Positions 34,717-42,910 of a stretch of DNA of 64,000 bases are shown here, piece by piece. The DNA is from Marinilabilia rubra. GTDB lineage: Bacteria; Bacteroidota; Bacteroidia; Bacteroidales; Marinilabiliaceae. Position 1 is the first letter of the stretch, and every line of letters starts with the position of its first letter. The stretch spans positions 186,001 through 250,000 of the forward strand of contig NZ_QEWP01000001.1 of the NCBI RefSeq assembly GCF_003121985.1, read 5' to 3'. The notes under the pieces are model-generated. The model did not search any database, was not told the origin of the DNA, and worked only from the letters and a program-made list of their open reading frames with translations. The position numbers were made by a program, and so were the translations under genes.

Positions 34717-37700
34717 ATGAAAAAGAAGCTTTTATTGAAAAAATGGCTTATTACAGCATTAATGTTGCTGTATGCCGGATTTATTGCTGCTCAGCAAATT
34801 GAAATTTCAGGAATAGTAACCGAGAGTTCCAATGGTTCACCTATTCCAGGGGTTTCTGTCGTTGAGAAGGGTACCACTAATGGTACTATTACCGATTTGG
34901 AAGGCAATTATTCGTTGAGTATTTCTGATGGAGCAACTGTTGTTTTTTCATTTGTAGGGTTTGCAACGCAGGAAATTGTTCCGGAAGCATCAGGCGCTTT
35001 GAATATCCAGATGGAACCCGCTGTTTTCGATGTAGATGAGGTCGTTGTCACTGCGCTTGGTGTTTCAAGAGAGAAAAAGGCTCTTGGTTACTCTGTTTCT
35101 GAACTAGGAGGAGATGAGCTAAATACCGTAAAGGATGCTAATGTTATGAATTCTCTTTCCGGAAAAGTAGCAGGTGTAGTTATTACTCAATCTACTTCAG
35201 GTCCCGGAGGTGGATCCAGGGTTTTAATTCGTGGAAATAACTCGCTAAGAGGAGAGAATCAGCCGCTTTATGTTGTAGATGGAGTGCCGATAGATAATTC
35301 TGGTATTGGATCTGCCGCCGGAGCTGGCACCGGTGAGTATTCTCGTGCCGATTATGGTACAGGTATTTCTGATATAAATCCGGACGATATTGAATCCGTA
35401 ACGGTTTTGAAAGGCCCAAATGCTGCAGCACTTTATGGCTCCAGAGCTGGTAATGGAGTGATCCTTATTACGACCAAAAAAGGACAGGCCAGGAAAGGAT
35501 TAGGGGTTTCTGTTTCATCTAGTTATACTGCCGAGAATCCAATGATTCTGCCGAAATTTCAGAACAAATACGGACAAGGAAGTCAAGGCAATATTCCCTC
35601 CGAACTTGATCAGTTAAAAGGGAACGGTTCATGGGGACCTGCTTTCGATGGTTCTGATCGGCTTTATTGGACCGGAGAAACGAAACCATATATTGCGCAG
35701 CCCAATAATGTTGAAGATTTCTTTGAAACTGGGTATCAATTAATAAATACGATTTCATTGGAAGGGGGTAATGAGGATGCCAATTTGAGGTTCTCATATA
35801 CGAATAATTCAACCAATGGTATTTTGCCTAATTCACATTTGGACAGGCATAATTTTAATTTTCGGGGTTTTTCCAACTTAACAGACAAATTAACACTTGA
35901 TGCTAAAGTTACATTCTTTAGTCAGGATATGAAAAACAGAGCTGTACAGGGAACCGAAGGTATTATGGCCTATGTTTATCCAATGCCCAGGAACACAAGG
36001 GTTGATGATTTGAAAAATTATCAGAACCCAGAAGAATCATTGGACGTTATTACTTATTCCTCATCCGGAGGGAACCCGTATTGGATTTTGAATCATGATA
36101 AGAATGAAGATAGCCGGCAAAGATGGACTGGTTTTGCTAAAGCGAACTATGAGTTTACATCCTGGCTTTCTGCATTTGCTAGGGTGGGAACTGATATCGT
36201 GAATACAAAGATCGAGACCGTTACAATGCCTGGACATCATTTTTTTGCTGATGGGCGGTTTAATTTCTCCAAACGAAAAAATACTGAGACCAATGTGGAT
36301 TTTCTTCTGAGTCTGAATAAAGATTTGTCAGACAGCTTTAACCTTAATGTTAATGTGGGTGGAAATCATTCCTACCGGACCTATGAATCAATCAATATCT
36401 TTGGTGAAAACTTTAAAATTCCCTCTAAAGCTACGGTAGACAATGCTTTTAGGACTGTGCCCGGGTATACCCCGCTGCAGGAAAAAATTGTTAATTCTCT
36501 TTATGGAGCCGCTTCGTTGTCTTTTCAAAATATGATCTATCTTGATGTAACGGGAAGGAACGATTGGTCCTCAACCCTCAGTTCAGAGAATTGGTCGTAT
36601 TTTTATCCCTCGGTGAGTCTTTCTGTATTGGCTGAGCAGCTGATTCCGGGAGCTGAGGATATTTTGGATATGGCTAAAGTAAGGGTCAGTCTGGCCCAGG
36701 TTGGTAACGATACTAATCCTTATCAACTTTACGAATACTACAACCTTGCGCAGGAAGGGTATTTGGGAACCGTTGTTGTTACCAGACCGAGTGTCCGGTT
36801 CAACGAAGATTTAAAAGCAGAATTAATTACTTCAACTGAAGCCGGTTTAGAATGGAGTCTTTTGAAGAATAGGTTGTACGGGGATTTTTCATGGTACAAT
36901 ATTAAAACTGAAGATCTGATTTTTGATGTCGAAGTCCCCGCTTCTACAGGCTATTCTTTTTTCAGGGAGAATGTTGGTGAACTGCAGAATACAGGTGTTG
37001 AACTCTTATTAGGAGGTCGCCCTTTGGATTTGGGAGACTTCAGCTGGGATGTCTCTTTTAATTATGCTAAGAATAAAAATGAGCTGATAAGCTTAATTGA
37101 GGATACAGAGGTGTTTCCATTCAGTACAACGAATTCTGGAAATTTAATTGTTCAAGCTACTGTGGGGGGTGGTTATGGAGATATTTATGGTACGACATTT
37201 AAATATAATGACAATGGTCGTATGGTTGTGGATAAACAAGGTCGTCCGCAAGCCTCTGATGAGAAAGTTTATTTAGGTAACTATCAACCCGATTGGAGTG
37301 GTGGATTTTCCAATACATTTAAGTACAAAAATTTGTCTTTGAGGTTTTTGATTGATGGACGTTTTGGAGGAGAACTTTATTCCGGAACTGACTCAGGTCT
37401 TGATGCTTCAGGTGTTACTGAGCGAACCCTGAAATACAGAGAGGATGGTGTTGTGGTTGATGGAGTATGGTTAGATGATGATGGTAGTTATGTAGAAAAT
37501 ACAACTCGGATCAGTTCAGGGGATTACTTTGGTGCAATTTCAAGTATTGCCTCCGAATATGTTTATGATGCCACTAATGTGCGGTTAAGAGAAGTAAGTT
37601 TAACGTATAATATCCCGAAGCGTATATTGGAGGAAACTTTTGTTCAGAATGCATCACTAAGTTTAATCGGAAGAAATCTCTTTTTTATTTACAAAGAGAT

Positions 37701-37815
37701 GGATAATTTCGATCCTGAATCTAGCTTTTCTACAAGTAACTTTTCACAGGGAGTTCTTTGGTACAACTTGCCAACAACGCGGAGTTTAGGTTTTAACTTG
37801 AATGTTAAATTTTAA
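34717..37815 (+). CDS. SusC/RagA-family TonB-linked outer-membrane transporter, second pair
   Basis: 1032 residues; signal peptide LITALMLLYAGFIAAQ. A regulatory-like domain (ISGIVTESSNGSPIPGVSVV) leads to the plug DEVVVTALGVSREKKALGYSV and LYVVDGVPIDNSGIGSAAG, then the barrel up to a C-terminal Phe. The DEVVVTALG type resembles the third SusC here (42911-46108) more than the first (27758-30787), which has DEVVAVGYG. It is coupled with the SusD_2-type lipoprotein 11 bp downstream. No degradative enzyme accompanies the pair, so the substrate cannot be guessed. Confidence 0.93.
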   Translation: MKKKLLLKKWLITALMLLYAGFIAAQQIEISGIVTESSNGSPIPGVSVVEKGTTNGTITDLEGNYSLSISDGATVVFSFVGFATQEIVPEASGALNIQMEPAVFDVDEVVVTALGVSREKKALGYSVSELGGDELNTVKDANVMNSLSGKVAGVVITQSTSGPGGGSRVLIRGNNSLRGENQPLYVVDGVPIDNSGIGSAAGAGTGEYSRADYGTGISDINPDDIESVTVLKGPNAAALYGSRAGNGVILITTKKGQARKGLGVSVSSSYTAENPMILPKFQNKYGQGSQGNIPSELDQLKGNGSWGPAFDGSDRLYWTGETKPYIAQPNNVEDFFETGYQLINTISLEGGNEDANLRFSYTNNSTNGILPNSHLDRHNFNFRGFSNLTDKLTLDAKVTFFSQDMKNRAVQGTEGIMAYVYPMPRNTRVDDLKNYQNPEESLDVITYSSSGGNPYWILNHDKNEDSRQRWTGFAKANYEFTSWLSAFARVGTDIVNTKIETVTMPGHHFFADGRFNFSKRKNTETNVDFLLSLNKDLSDSFNLNVNVGGNHSYRTYESINIFGENFKIPSKATVDNAFRTVPGYTPLQEKIVNSLYGAASLSFQNMIYLDVTGRNDWSSTLSSENWSYFYPSVSLSVLAEQLIPGAEDILDMAKVRVSLAQVGNDTNPYQLYEYYNLAQEGYLGTVVVTRPSVRFNEDLKAELITSTEAGLEWSLLKNRLYGDFSWYNIKTEDLIFDVEVPASTGYSFFRENVGELQNTGVELLLGGRPLDLGDFSWDVSFNYAKNKNELISLIEDTEVFPFSTTNSGNLIVQATVGGGYGDIYGTTFKYNDNGRMVVDKQGRPQASDEKVYLGNYQPDWSGGFSNTFKYKNLSLRFLIDGRFGGELYSGTDSGLDASGVTERTLKYREDGVVVDGVWLDDDGSYVENTTRISSGDYFGAISSIASEYVYDATNVRLREVSLTYNIPKRILEETFVQNASLSLIGRNLFFIYKEMDNFDPESSFSTSNFSQGVLWYNLPTTRSLGFNLNVKF

Positions 37816-37826
37816 ATGACACAATT

Positions 37827-39512
37827 ATGAAATTAAAATATTTTCTTTCGATATTCATTTTTATGGTCATCATTGTTGGGTGTACCGATAAATTTGAAAA
37901 AATAAACACCAGGCCTGATGTTTTCTATAGTGATGAGGTTAGTGGGAAGTTCTTTTTAACTAATCCTCAATATAGATTGTTTGCTCCTGATCGTTTTCCT
38001 TATTGGCGGGCTCATTTAATTCATGCTGATCGTTATGCAGGACATTTCACTTTCGGACACAACAGCAGTTGGTGGAGCGACGAACTCGGATATTCTTACA
38101 GCGCTGGTTATACCGATGCCGCGTGGGGTTGGCTGGAAGGCTACCTGGGGGGGCTTGATAATTTTATGAAGTTAACCGAAAACGGGGGTGAATTTGAAAA
38201 TGAACATATGTATGCAATGGGTCTTATAATGAAGGGCTTGTATTATCAGATGTTTACAGATGTTTTTGGCATGATCCCTTATTCTCAGGCAGCAGATCCG
38301 GATATAGTGACTCCTGAATTTGATTCCCAGAAGGTTATTTATAAAGGAATTATAGCAGATCTGGAAGAGGCTATGTCAATAATTGGAGATGCCGAAAGAA
38401 CAGGTGTTGGCGTTGATGATGTTGGTGATAATGATCTTTACTATAATGGAGATCTTCAAAAATGGAAAAAACTTGCAAATACACTAAAGCTTCGAATTGC
38501 TTTGCGAGCCTATGGTGCAGAGGGCGATGATTTTTCTGAAACCGCCATTAATGAGGCTTTAAGTGCACCTTTGCTGGCTACCGTGGATGATAATTGTTTA
38601 ATGGAGAAAGATGCCGAAATTTCTCAATGGGGTAGCGCAGCTTACGGAGATGTTTGGCATAGCTTTGGTGCCGGGTCAGATTGGACTGTCAGTAAGCCTT
38701 TGGTAGATTATCTTCGTAATGAGGACGATCCCAGACTATCAAAATATGTTAAGCCAGCTGAAGGGGGAACTGCCAAATTTGTAAAACCTGAAGGTTCTGA
38801 AGGAGATTTATTTTTGGACAGAGTGAATTTTATTTTGGATGAGCTAAATCAGGCCGGTGTAAGTTATGATCGCGAGGATATTGCCGATACCGTTACTGTC
38901 AATGTTGCTCCAGCAACTTATTACGTTGGCCAGCCGGTCCGGATTAATTCAAATACATATCCATATGTGGAGTATGATTTTTTCTCAACACCTGCGGATA
39001 TTGTCATTCAGCAAAAAAATCAGGGGGAAGATATTTTTCCGGAAATTGTTTTGCAAACAGCTGAATCTTACTTCCTTCAGGCCGAAGCTGCTGTCAGAGG
39101 GCTTGGTTCAGGGGATGCCAATTTCCTATATCAGGAAGGGATTCGTCAGGCAATGGCTGTTTGGGAAATCTCTTCAGCTCAGGCTGATACTTATATAGCA
39201 AATTCTGAGCTGGGATCTTTGACAGGATCTGTTGATGAGCAACTGGAGAAAATTGCCATTCAAAGGTGGATTGCAGCATATACCGATGGCTTTGAAGCAT
39301 GGGCTGTGGTGCGTGATTTTGGTTATCCTTCTTCTTTGGCTGATGGGGTATCTGATCCTGATATTTATGGGCTTGGAGATATTAACGGTCGTTACCCTCA
39401 GAGGATGAGATATGGAAATGATGCTTGGAATAAAAATGGAGCTAATACGCAAGCTGCCGTTGATATTCAGGGCCCCGACGTGCAAGACACCAAACTTTGG
39501 TGGGCTAAGTGA
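37827..39512 (+). CDS. SusD-like (SusD_2 type) lipoprotein
   Basis: 561 residues with lipoprotein signal (FIFMVIIVGC, Cys about 19). The start DKFEKINTRPDVF and features such as YQMFTDVFGMIPYSQA, NGDLQKWKKLANTLKLRIALRAYG and a C-terminal AAYTDGFEAWAVVRDFGYP mark the SusD_2 branch usually paired with DEVVVTALG-type SusC proteins. It should cap the 34717-37815 transporter at the cell surface. A long insertion around 325-375 (DRVNFILDELNQAGVSYDRE onward) is not typical of short family members. The transcription unit ends at a clear terminator. Confidence 0.92.
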   Translation: MKLKYFLSIFIFMVIIVGCTDKFEKINTRPDVFYSDEVSGKFFLTNPQYRLFAPDRFPYWRAHLIHADRYAGHFTFGHNSSWWSDELGYSYSAGYTDAAWGWLEGYLGGLDNFMKLTENGGEFENEHMYAMGLIMKGLYYQMFTDVFGMIPYSQAADPDIVTPEFDSQKVIYKGIIADLEEAMSIIGDAERTGVGVDDVGDNDLYYNGDLQKWKKLANTLKLRIALRAYGAEGDDFSETAINEALSAPLLATVDDNCLMEKDAEISQWGSAAYGDVWHSFGAGSDWTVSKPLVDYLRNEDDPRLSKYVKPAEGGTAKFVKPEGSEGDLFLDRVNFILDELNQAGVSYDREDIADTVTVNVAPATYYVGQPVRINSNTYPYVEYDFFSTPADIVIQQKNQGEDIFPEIVLQTAESYFLQAEAAVRGLGSGDANFLYQEGIRQAMAVWEISSAQADTYIANSELGSLTGSVDEQLEKIAIQRWIAAYTDGFEAWAVVRDFGYPSSLADGVSDPDIYGLGDINGRYPQRMRYGNDAWNKNGANTQAAVDIQGPDVQDTKLWWAK

Positions 39513-39536
39513 GTTAAAACAATAATTTATTTGATT

Positions 39537-39565
39537 GAGCTGTCCCCTGGGGCAGCTCTTTTTTT
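39537..39565 (+). terminator. Rho-independent terminator after the second susD
   Basis: GAGCTG-t-CCCC and GGGG-CAGCTC pair into a 10-bp stem with one bulged base, followed by seven T residues. Clear intrinsic terminator 25 bp after the stop codon. Confidence 0.85.
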
Positions 39566-39580
39566 GAAGTAGAAAATAAA

Positions 39581-39611
39581 TTGTATAGTTGTAATATGTA
39601 TTATATATTTG
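39581..39611 (+). promoter_or_regulatory. Promoter of the D-lactate dehydrogenase-type gene with operator-like site
   Basis: TTG (39581-39583), 20-bp spacer and TATATTTG (39604-39611) match the Bacteroidota consensus. ATGTATTATAT (39596-39606) overlaps the -7 box, and the longer TTGTAATATGTATTA shares 12 of its first 12 bases with the namZ operator region (TTGTAATATGTA). Confidence 0.55.
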
Positions 39612-39722
39612 CAAGACGGGTGATGATGAATAAAGAAAAGACTATTATAGGCTTTTGAAGGCATTCAAACTGCTGACTAATTTTTTAGATGCAGCATAGT
39701 TGACTTCTATTAACTTTTATCG

Positions 39723-42566
39723 ATGGGAAACGGAAACATTAAATCAAAAAAGTTCTGGCAACAATTGCGCACAATCCTGCCGGAGTCAGAGATCTTTACC
39801 GACACTCTTAACACCCTTGCCAAAGGCACCGATGCCGGTTTTTATCGACTTATACCTGAATTGGTTTTACGGGTTGAATCGGAACAACAAGTGGTAAAAG
39901 TGCTTGAGTTATGTGCGCTCTTTAATGTTTCTGTTACGTTTAAATCGGGAGGTACCAGTTTGAGCGGGCAAACCATAACCAACTCAGTCCTTATTGATAC
40001 GGGCGAAGGGTTTTCTGGTTATGAGATTTCCTCTGATGGAGGCAGTGCCCGTTTTCAAAGCGGAATAACCGGAGCCCTTGCAAATGCCCGTTTGGCACCC
40101 TATGGTAGAAAATTAGGGCCAAGTCCGGCTTCCATTAATTCGGCCCGTATAGGCGGTATTGTTTCTAATAATGCCAGTGGAGCCAGTTACGGTATACGCT
40201 ATAATAGTTATAACACAGTTGAGAGCATGCGCATCGTTCTGGCCGACGGTACGGTGCTCGATACCGGCGATCCTGAATCCCGGAGAAGCTTTGAGGAAAC
40301 CCACTCCGACATGTTAAGTCAGTTAACGGTTCTTAGTAAATCTGCCAAATTCAATGAAACAGTCAGACAAAAAATTCAGCATAAATTTGAATTAAAGAAC
40401 ACCTGTGGATATGGTGTAAACTCATTGATTGACTTTGAAGATCCCATTGACATCCTTCAGCATTTGATGGTTGGTTCCGAGGGAACGTTAGGGTTTATTT
40501 CTGAGGTGCGTTTCAATACTGTCAAAGAGTTTAATCTCAAGGCCACCTCAATGGTCTTTTTTAAAGATATCAAATCGGCTTGTGAAGCCATTGTGCCATT
40601 GCGGGGCTGTAGCGTAAGTGCAGCCGAACTGATGGACCGGAATGCTTTACGATCAGTGGAAAATAAACCAGGGATGCCTGCGGTTCTTAAAACACTGGAG
40701 GACGATGTAGTCGCTTTATTAATTGAGACTTCTGCGGATGAGATAGAGGTCCTTGAAAACCAGATGAAGTCAATTGAAAAAGCACTCACCCGTTTTGATG
40801 CGGTTTATCCTGTTGAGTTCACTACCGATAAGAATGAATATAACCGGCTCTGGAAAGTTCGAAAAGGCCTTTTTACTTCTGCTGCGGCAGCACGCCCCAA
40901 AGGAACAGCCTGTATTATTGAGGATTTGGCTTTCAGGGCAGAGGTGCTGGGTGATGCTTTGGTTGCCCTGAAAAAGCTGATAGAGGAGTTTGAATATGAA
41001 GGATATGTGATTTGGGGGCATCTTCTGGATGGCAATATCCATTTTGTAATGATGCCTGATTTTAACGACTGGGCCGGCGTGGAGAAGTATCGAAAGTTTA
41101 TGGAAGCTCTGGTGAAACTGGTAGTTCATGAGTTTGATGGCAGTCTGAAAGCCGAGCATGGAACCGGTCGCAACATGGCGCCTTTTGTGAAGGAAGAGTG
41201 GGGGGGTGAGATTTATGATCTGATGAAAAAGGTTAAGAATGTGATCGATCCCGGAGGTATTCTTAATCCGGGAGTCATAATAAATAATGACCCGGATGTT
41301 CATTTAAAAAATCTTAAGCCGCTTCCTGTTGCTCATGATCTTATTGACAATTGCATTGAGTGTGGGTTTTGTGAAATTAATTGTCCCTCGCGTGCGGTAA
41401 CACTTACCCCGCGACAGCGCATTGTTATTTATCGCGAAATACATCGATTGGCGCTGGAGGGTAGAGATAAAGAAAGGCTTTCAGAGCTGAAGAAGAGATA
41501 CAACTACGATGGCGAAGCTACCTGTGCCACCGATGGGCTTTGTGAACTGGCCTGCCCCGTGGATATCAATACCGGGAAATTAATTAAAGAACTCCGGTTT
41601 GATGGCAACTCTTCTGCCGGCAATAGTGTTGCCTCCTGGATCGCAGATCATATGGGCTCAGTTACCTCCTCAGGACGATTTGTTCTGGGAACGGTTGGTG
41701 GTGTGCATAGGGTTTTGGGAACCCCGGTAATGTCTGGTATCTCCGGGTTTTTATTTAAAGCGTCGGGGCATCGCATCCCTTTGTGGAATCCGAATATGCC
41801 CCATGGAGGGCCTTCATCTTCGGTTTATAAGTCAAATGGGCGGGACTCAGAGAAGGATACAGTGGTTTATTTCCCGACCTGCATCAATCGCACTATGGGA
41901 AAGTCTGCCGATTATGGGAACGAAATGGCAGTGGTGGAAAAGACTCGTCTGTTACTGGAGAAAGCCGGTTTTAATGTTGTTTTCCCCGATGGTTTGAAGA
42001 ATCTATGCTGCGGAATGGCCTTCGATAGTAAAGGTTTTAAAGAGCAGGGTCTGCGAAAAGCCAAAGAACTCAATGAGGCGCTGCTGGTTGTTTCTGAAAA
42101 TGGGAAATATCCTGTGTATTGCGATATGAGCCCCTGTTTGTTGAGAATGAAGGAAACGCTTTCTTCAGAGTTGGATTTATACGAGCCGGTTGAATTTATT
42201 TTAAAATACTTCCCTGACAGACTTCAATTTAAGAGACTAAATAAAAAAATTGCTATACACACCACTTGCAGCAGTACCAAAATGGGGCTGGAAGATGAGT
42301 TACTTCAGTTAGCCAGGATGTGCGCGGCAGAGGTGATTGTTCCCGATGAAGTAGGGTGTTGTGGCTGGGCAGGTGACCGCGGTTTTACTCATCCCGAGCT
42401 GAATGCCTCTGCGCTTAAACCCCTAAAACGTCAATTGCCCGATGGGGTTGAGAGTGGTTATTCCACCAGTCGTACCTGCGAAATAGGTTTGTCATTACAC
42501 AGCGGCGTTTCCTATAAGTCGATTGTCTATTTGGTGGATGAGGCCACTCATGAAAAAAGTAAATAA
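39723..42566 (+). CDS. FAD- and Fe-S-binding D-2-hydroxyacid (probably D-lactate) dehydrogenase
   Basis: 947-residue fusion. Domains: FAD_binding_4 (about 45-190; FKSGGTSLSGQT, RIGGIVSNNASGASYG, GSEGTLGFISEV), FAD-oxidase C domain (about 280-525; WGHLLDGNIHF, EHGTGRNMAPFV), two 4Fe-4S motifs (CIECGFCEINCPS from C544 and CATDGLCELACPV), and two cysteine-rich CCG modules (CCGMAF, CGWAGDRGF). Enzymes of this architecture oxidise D-lactate or D-2-hydroxyglutarate and pass electrons to the respiratory chain, at the inner face of the membrane. D-lactate is released by MurQ, and the promoter carries a palindrome like those of the salvage genes, so D-lactate is my preferred substrate. Confidence 0.83.
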   Translation: MGNGNIKSKKFWQQLRTILPESEIFTDTLNTLAKGTDAGFYRLIPELVLRVESEQQVVKVLELCALFNVSVTFKSGGTSLSGQTITNSVLIDTGEGFSGYEISSDGGSARFQSGITGALANARLAPYGRKLGPSPASINSARIGGIVSNNASGASYGIRYNSYNTVESMRIVLADGTVLDTGDPESRRSFEETHSDMLSQLTVLSKSAKFNETVRQKIQHKFELKNTCGYGVNSLIDFEDPIDILQHLMVGSEGTLGFISEVRFNTVKEFNLKATSMVFFKDIKSACEAIVPLRGCSVSAAELMDRNALRSVENKPGMPAVLKTLEDDVVALLIETSADEIEVLENQMKSIEKALTRFDAVYPVEFTTDKNEYNRLWKVRKGLFTSAAAARPKGTACIIEDLAFRAEVLGDALVALKKLIEEFEYEGYVIWGHLLDGNIHFVMMPDFNDWAGVEKYRKFMEALVKLVVHEFDGSLKAEHGTGRNMAPFVKEEWGGEIYDLMKKVKNVIDPGGILNPGVIINNDPDVHLKNLKPLPVAHDLIDNCIECGFCEINCPSRAVTLTPRQRIVIYREIHRLALEGRDKERLSELKKRYNYDGEATCATDGLCELACPVDINTGKLIKELRFDGNSSAGNSVASWIADHMGSVTSSGRFVLGTVGGVHRVLGTPVMSGISGFLFKASGHRIPLWNPNMPHGGPSSSVYKSNGRDSEKDTVVYFPTCINRTMGKSADYGNEMAVVEKTRLLLEKAGFNVVFPDGLKNLCCGMAFDSKGFKEQGLRKAKELNEALLVVSENGKYPVYCDMSPCLLRMKETLSSELDLYEPVEFILKYFPDRLQFKRLNKKIAIHTTCSSTKMGLEDELLQLARMCAAEVIVPDEVGCCGWAGDRGFTHPELNASALKPLKRQLPDGVESGYSTSRTCEIGLSLHSGVSYKSIVYLVDEATHEKSK

Positions 42567-42610
42567 AAAAAATTAAAAACCAATCTGGCTTTTAGTTATT
42601 ATTTCTTAAT

Positions 42611-42646
42611 AAGTCCGTTGCTTCTCAATAAGTGCGGACTTTTCTT
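42611..42646 (+). terminator. Terminator after the dehydrogenase gene
   Basis: AAGTCCG (42611-42617) pairs with CGGACTT (42635-42641) around a 17-nt loop, followed by TTCTTTT. It separates the dehydrogenase from the third Sus locus. Confidence 0.6.
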
Positions 42647-42789
42647 TTGCTTTCTGCTTCTTAAATATTTTCTGATTGCTGTTTCCTGTTCTTTATTTTC
42701 CGTATGAAATAGTAGAGGCTGTCTCACGCTTTAACTGCGGTCTGGAGGTAGGTGGTTAATTTTTTCTTGTAAAAAAGTATTAAAAAAAC

Positions 42790-42820
42790 TTGTTAATAAA
42801 AATTTTAAGAAATAGATTTG
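42790..42820 (+). promoter_or_regulatory. Promoter of the third Sus locus
   Basis: TTG (42790-42792), 20-bp spacer, TAGATTTG (42813-42820), an exact TAnnTTTG match. It predicts a leader of about 85 nt before the susC start. This is the only clear promoter found ahead of the long gene run 42911-63003. Confidence 0.65.
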
Positions 42821-42910
42821 CAGAAAGAAAATAAAAAAATGAAAACATTCTTTGGTGAGAATTTTTTAAAAAGAACGCTTTGTTGATTAATTCATAAAAA
42901 TCAAACCGTA

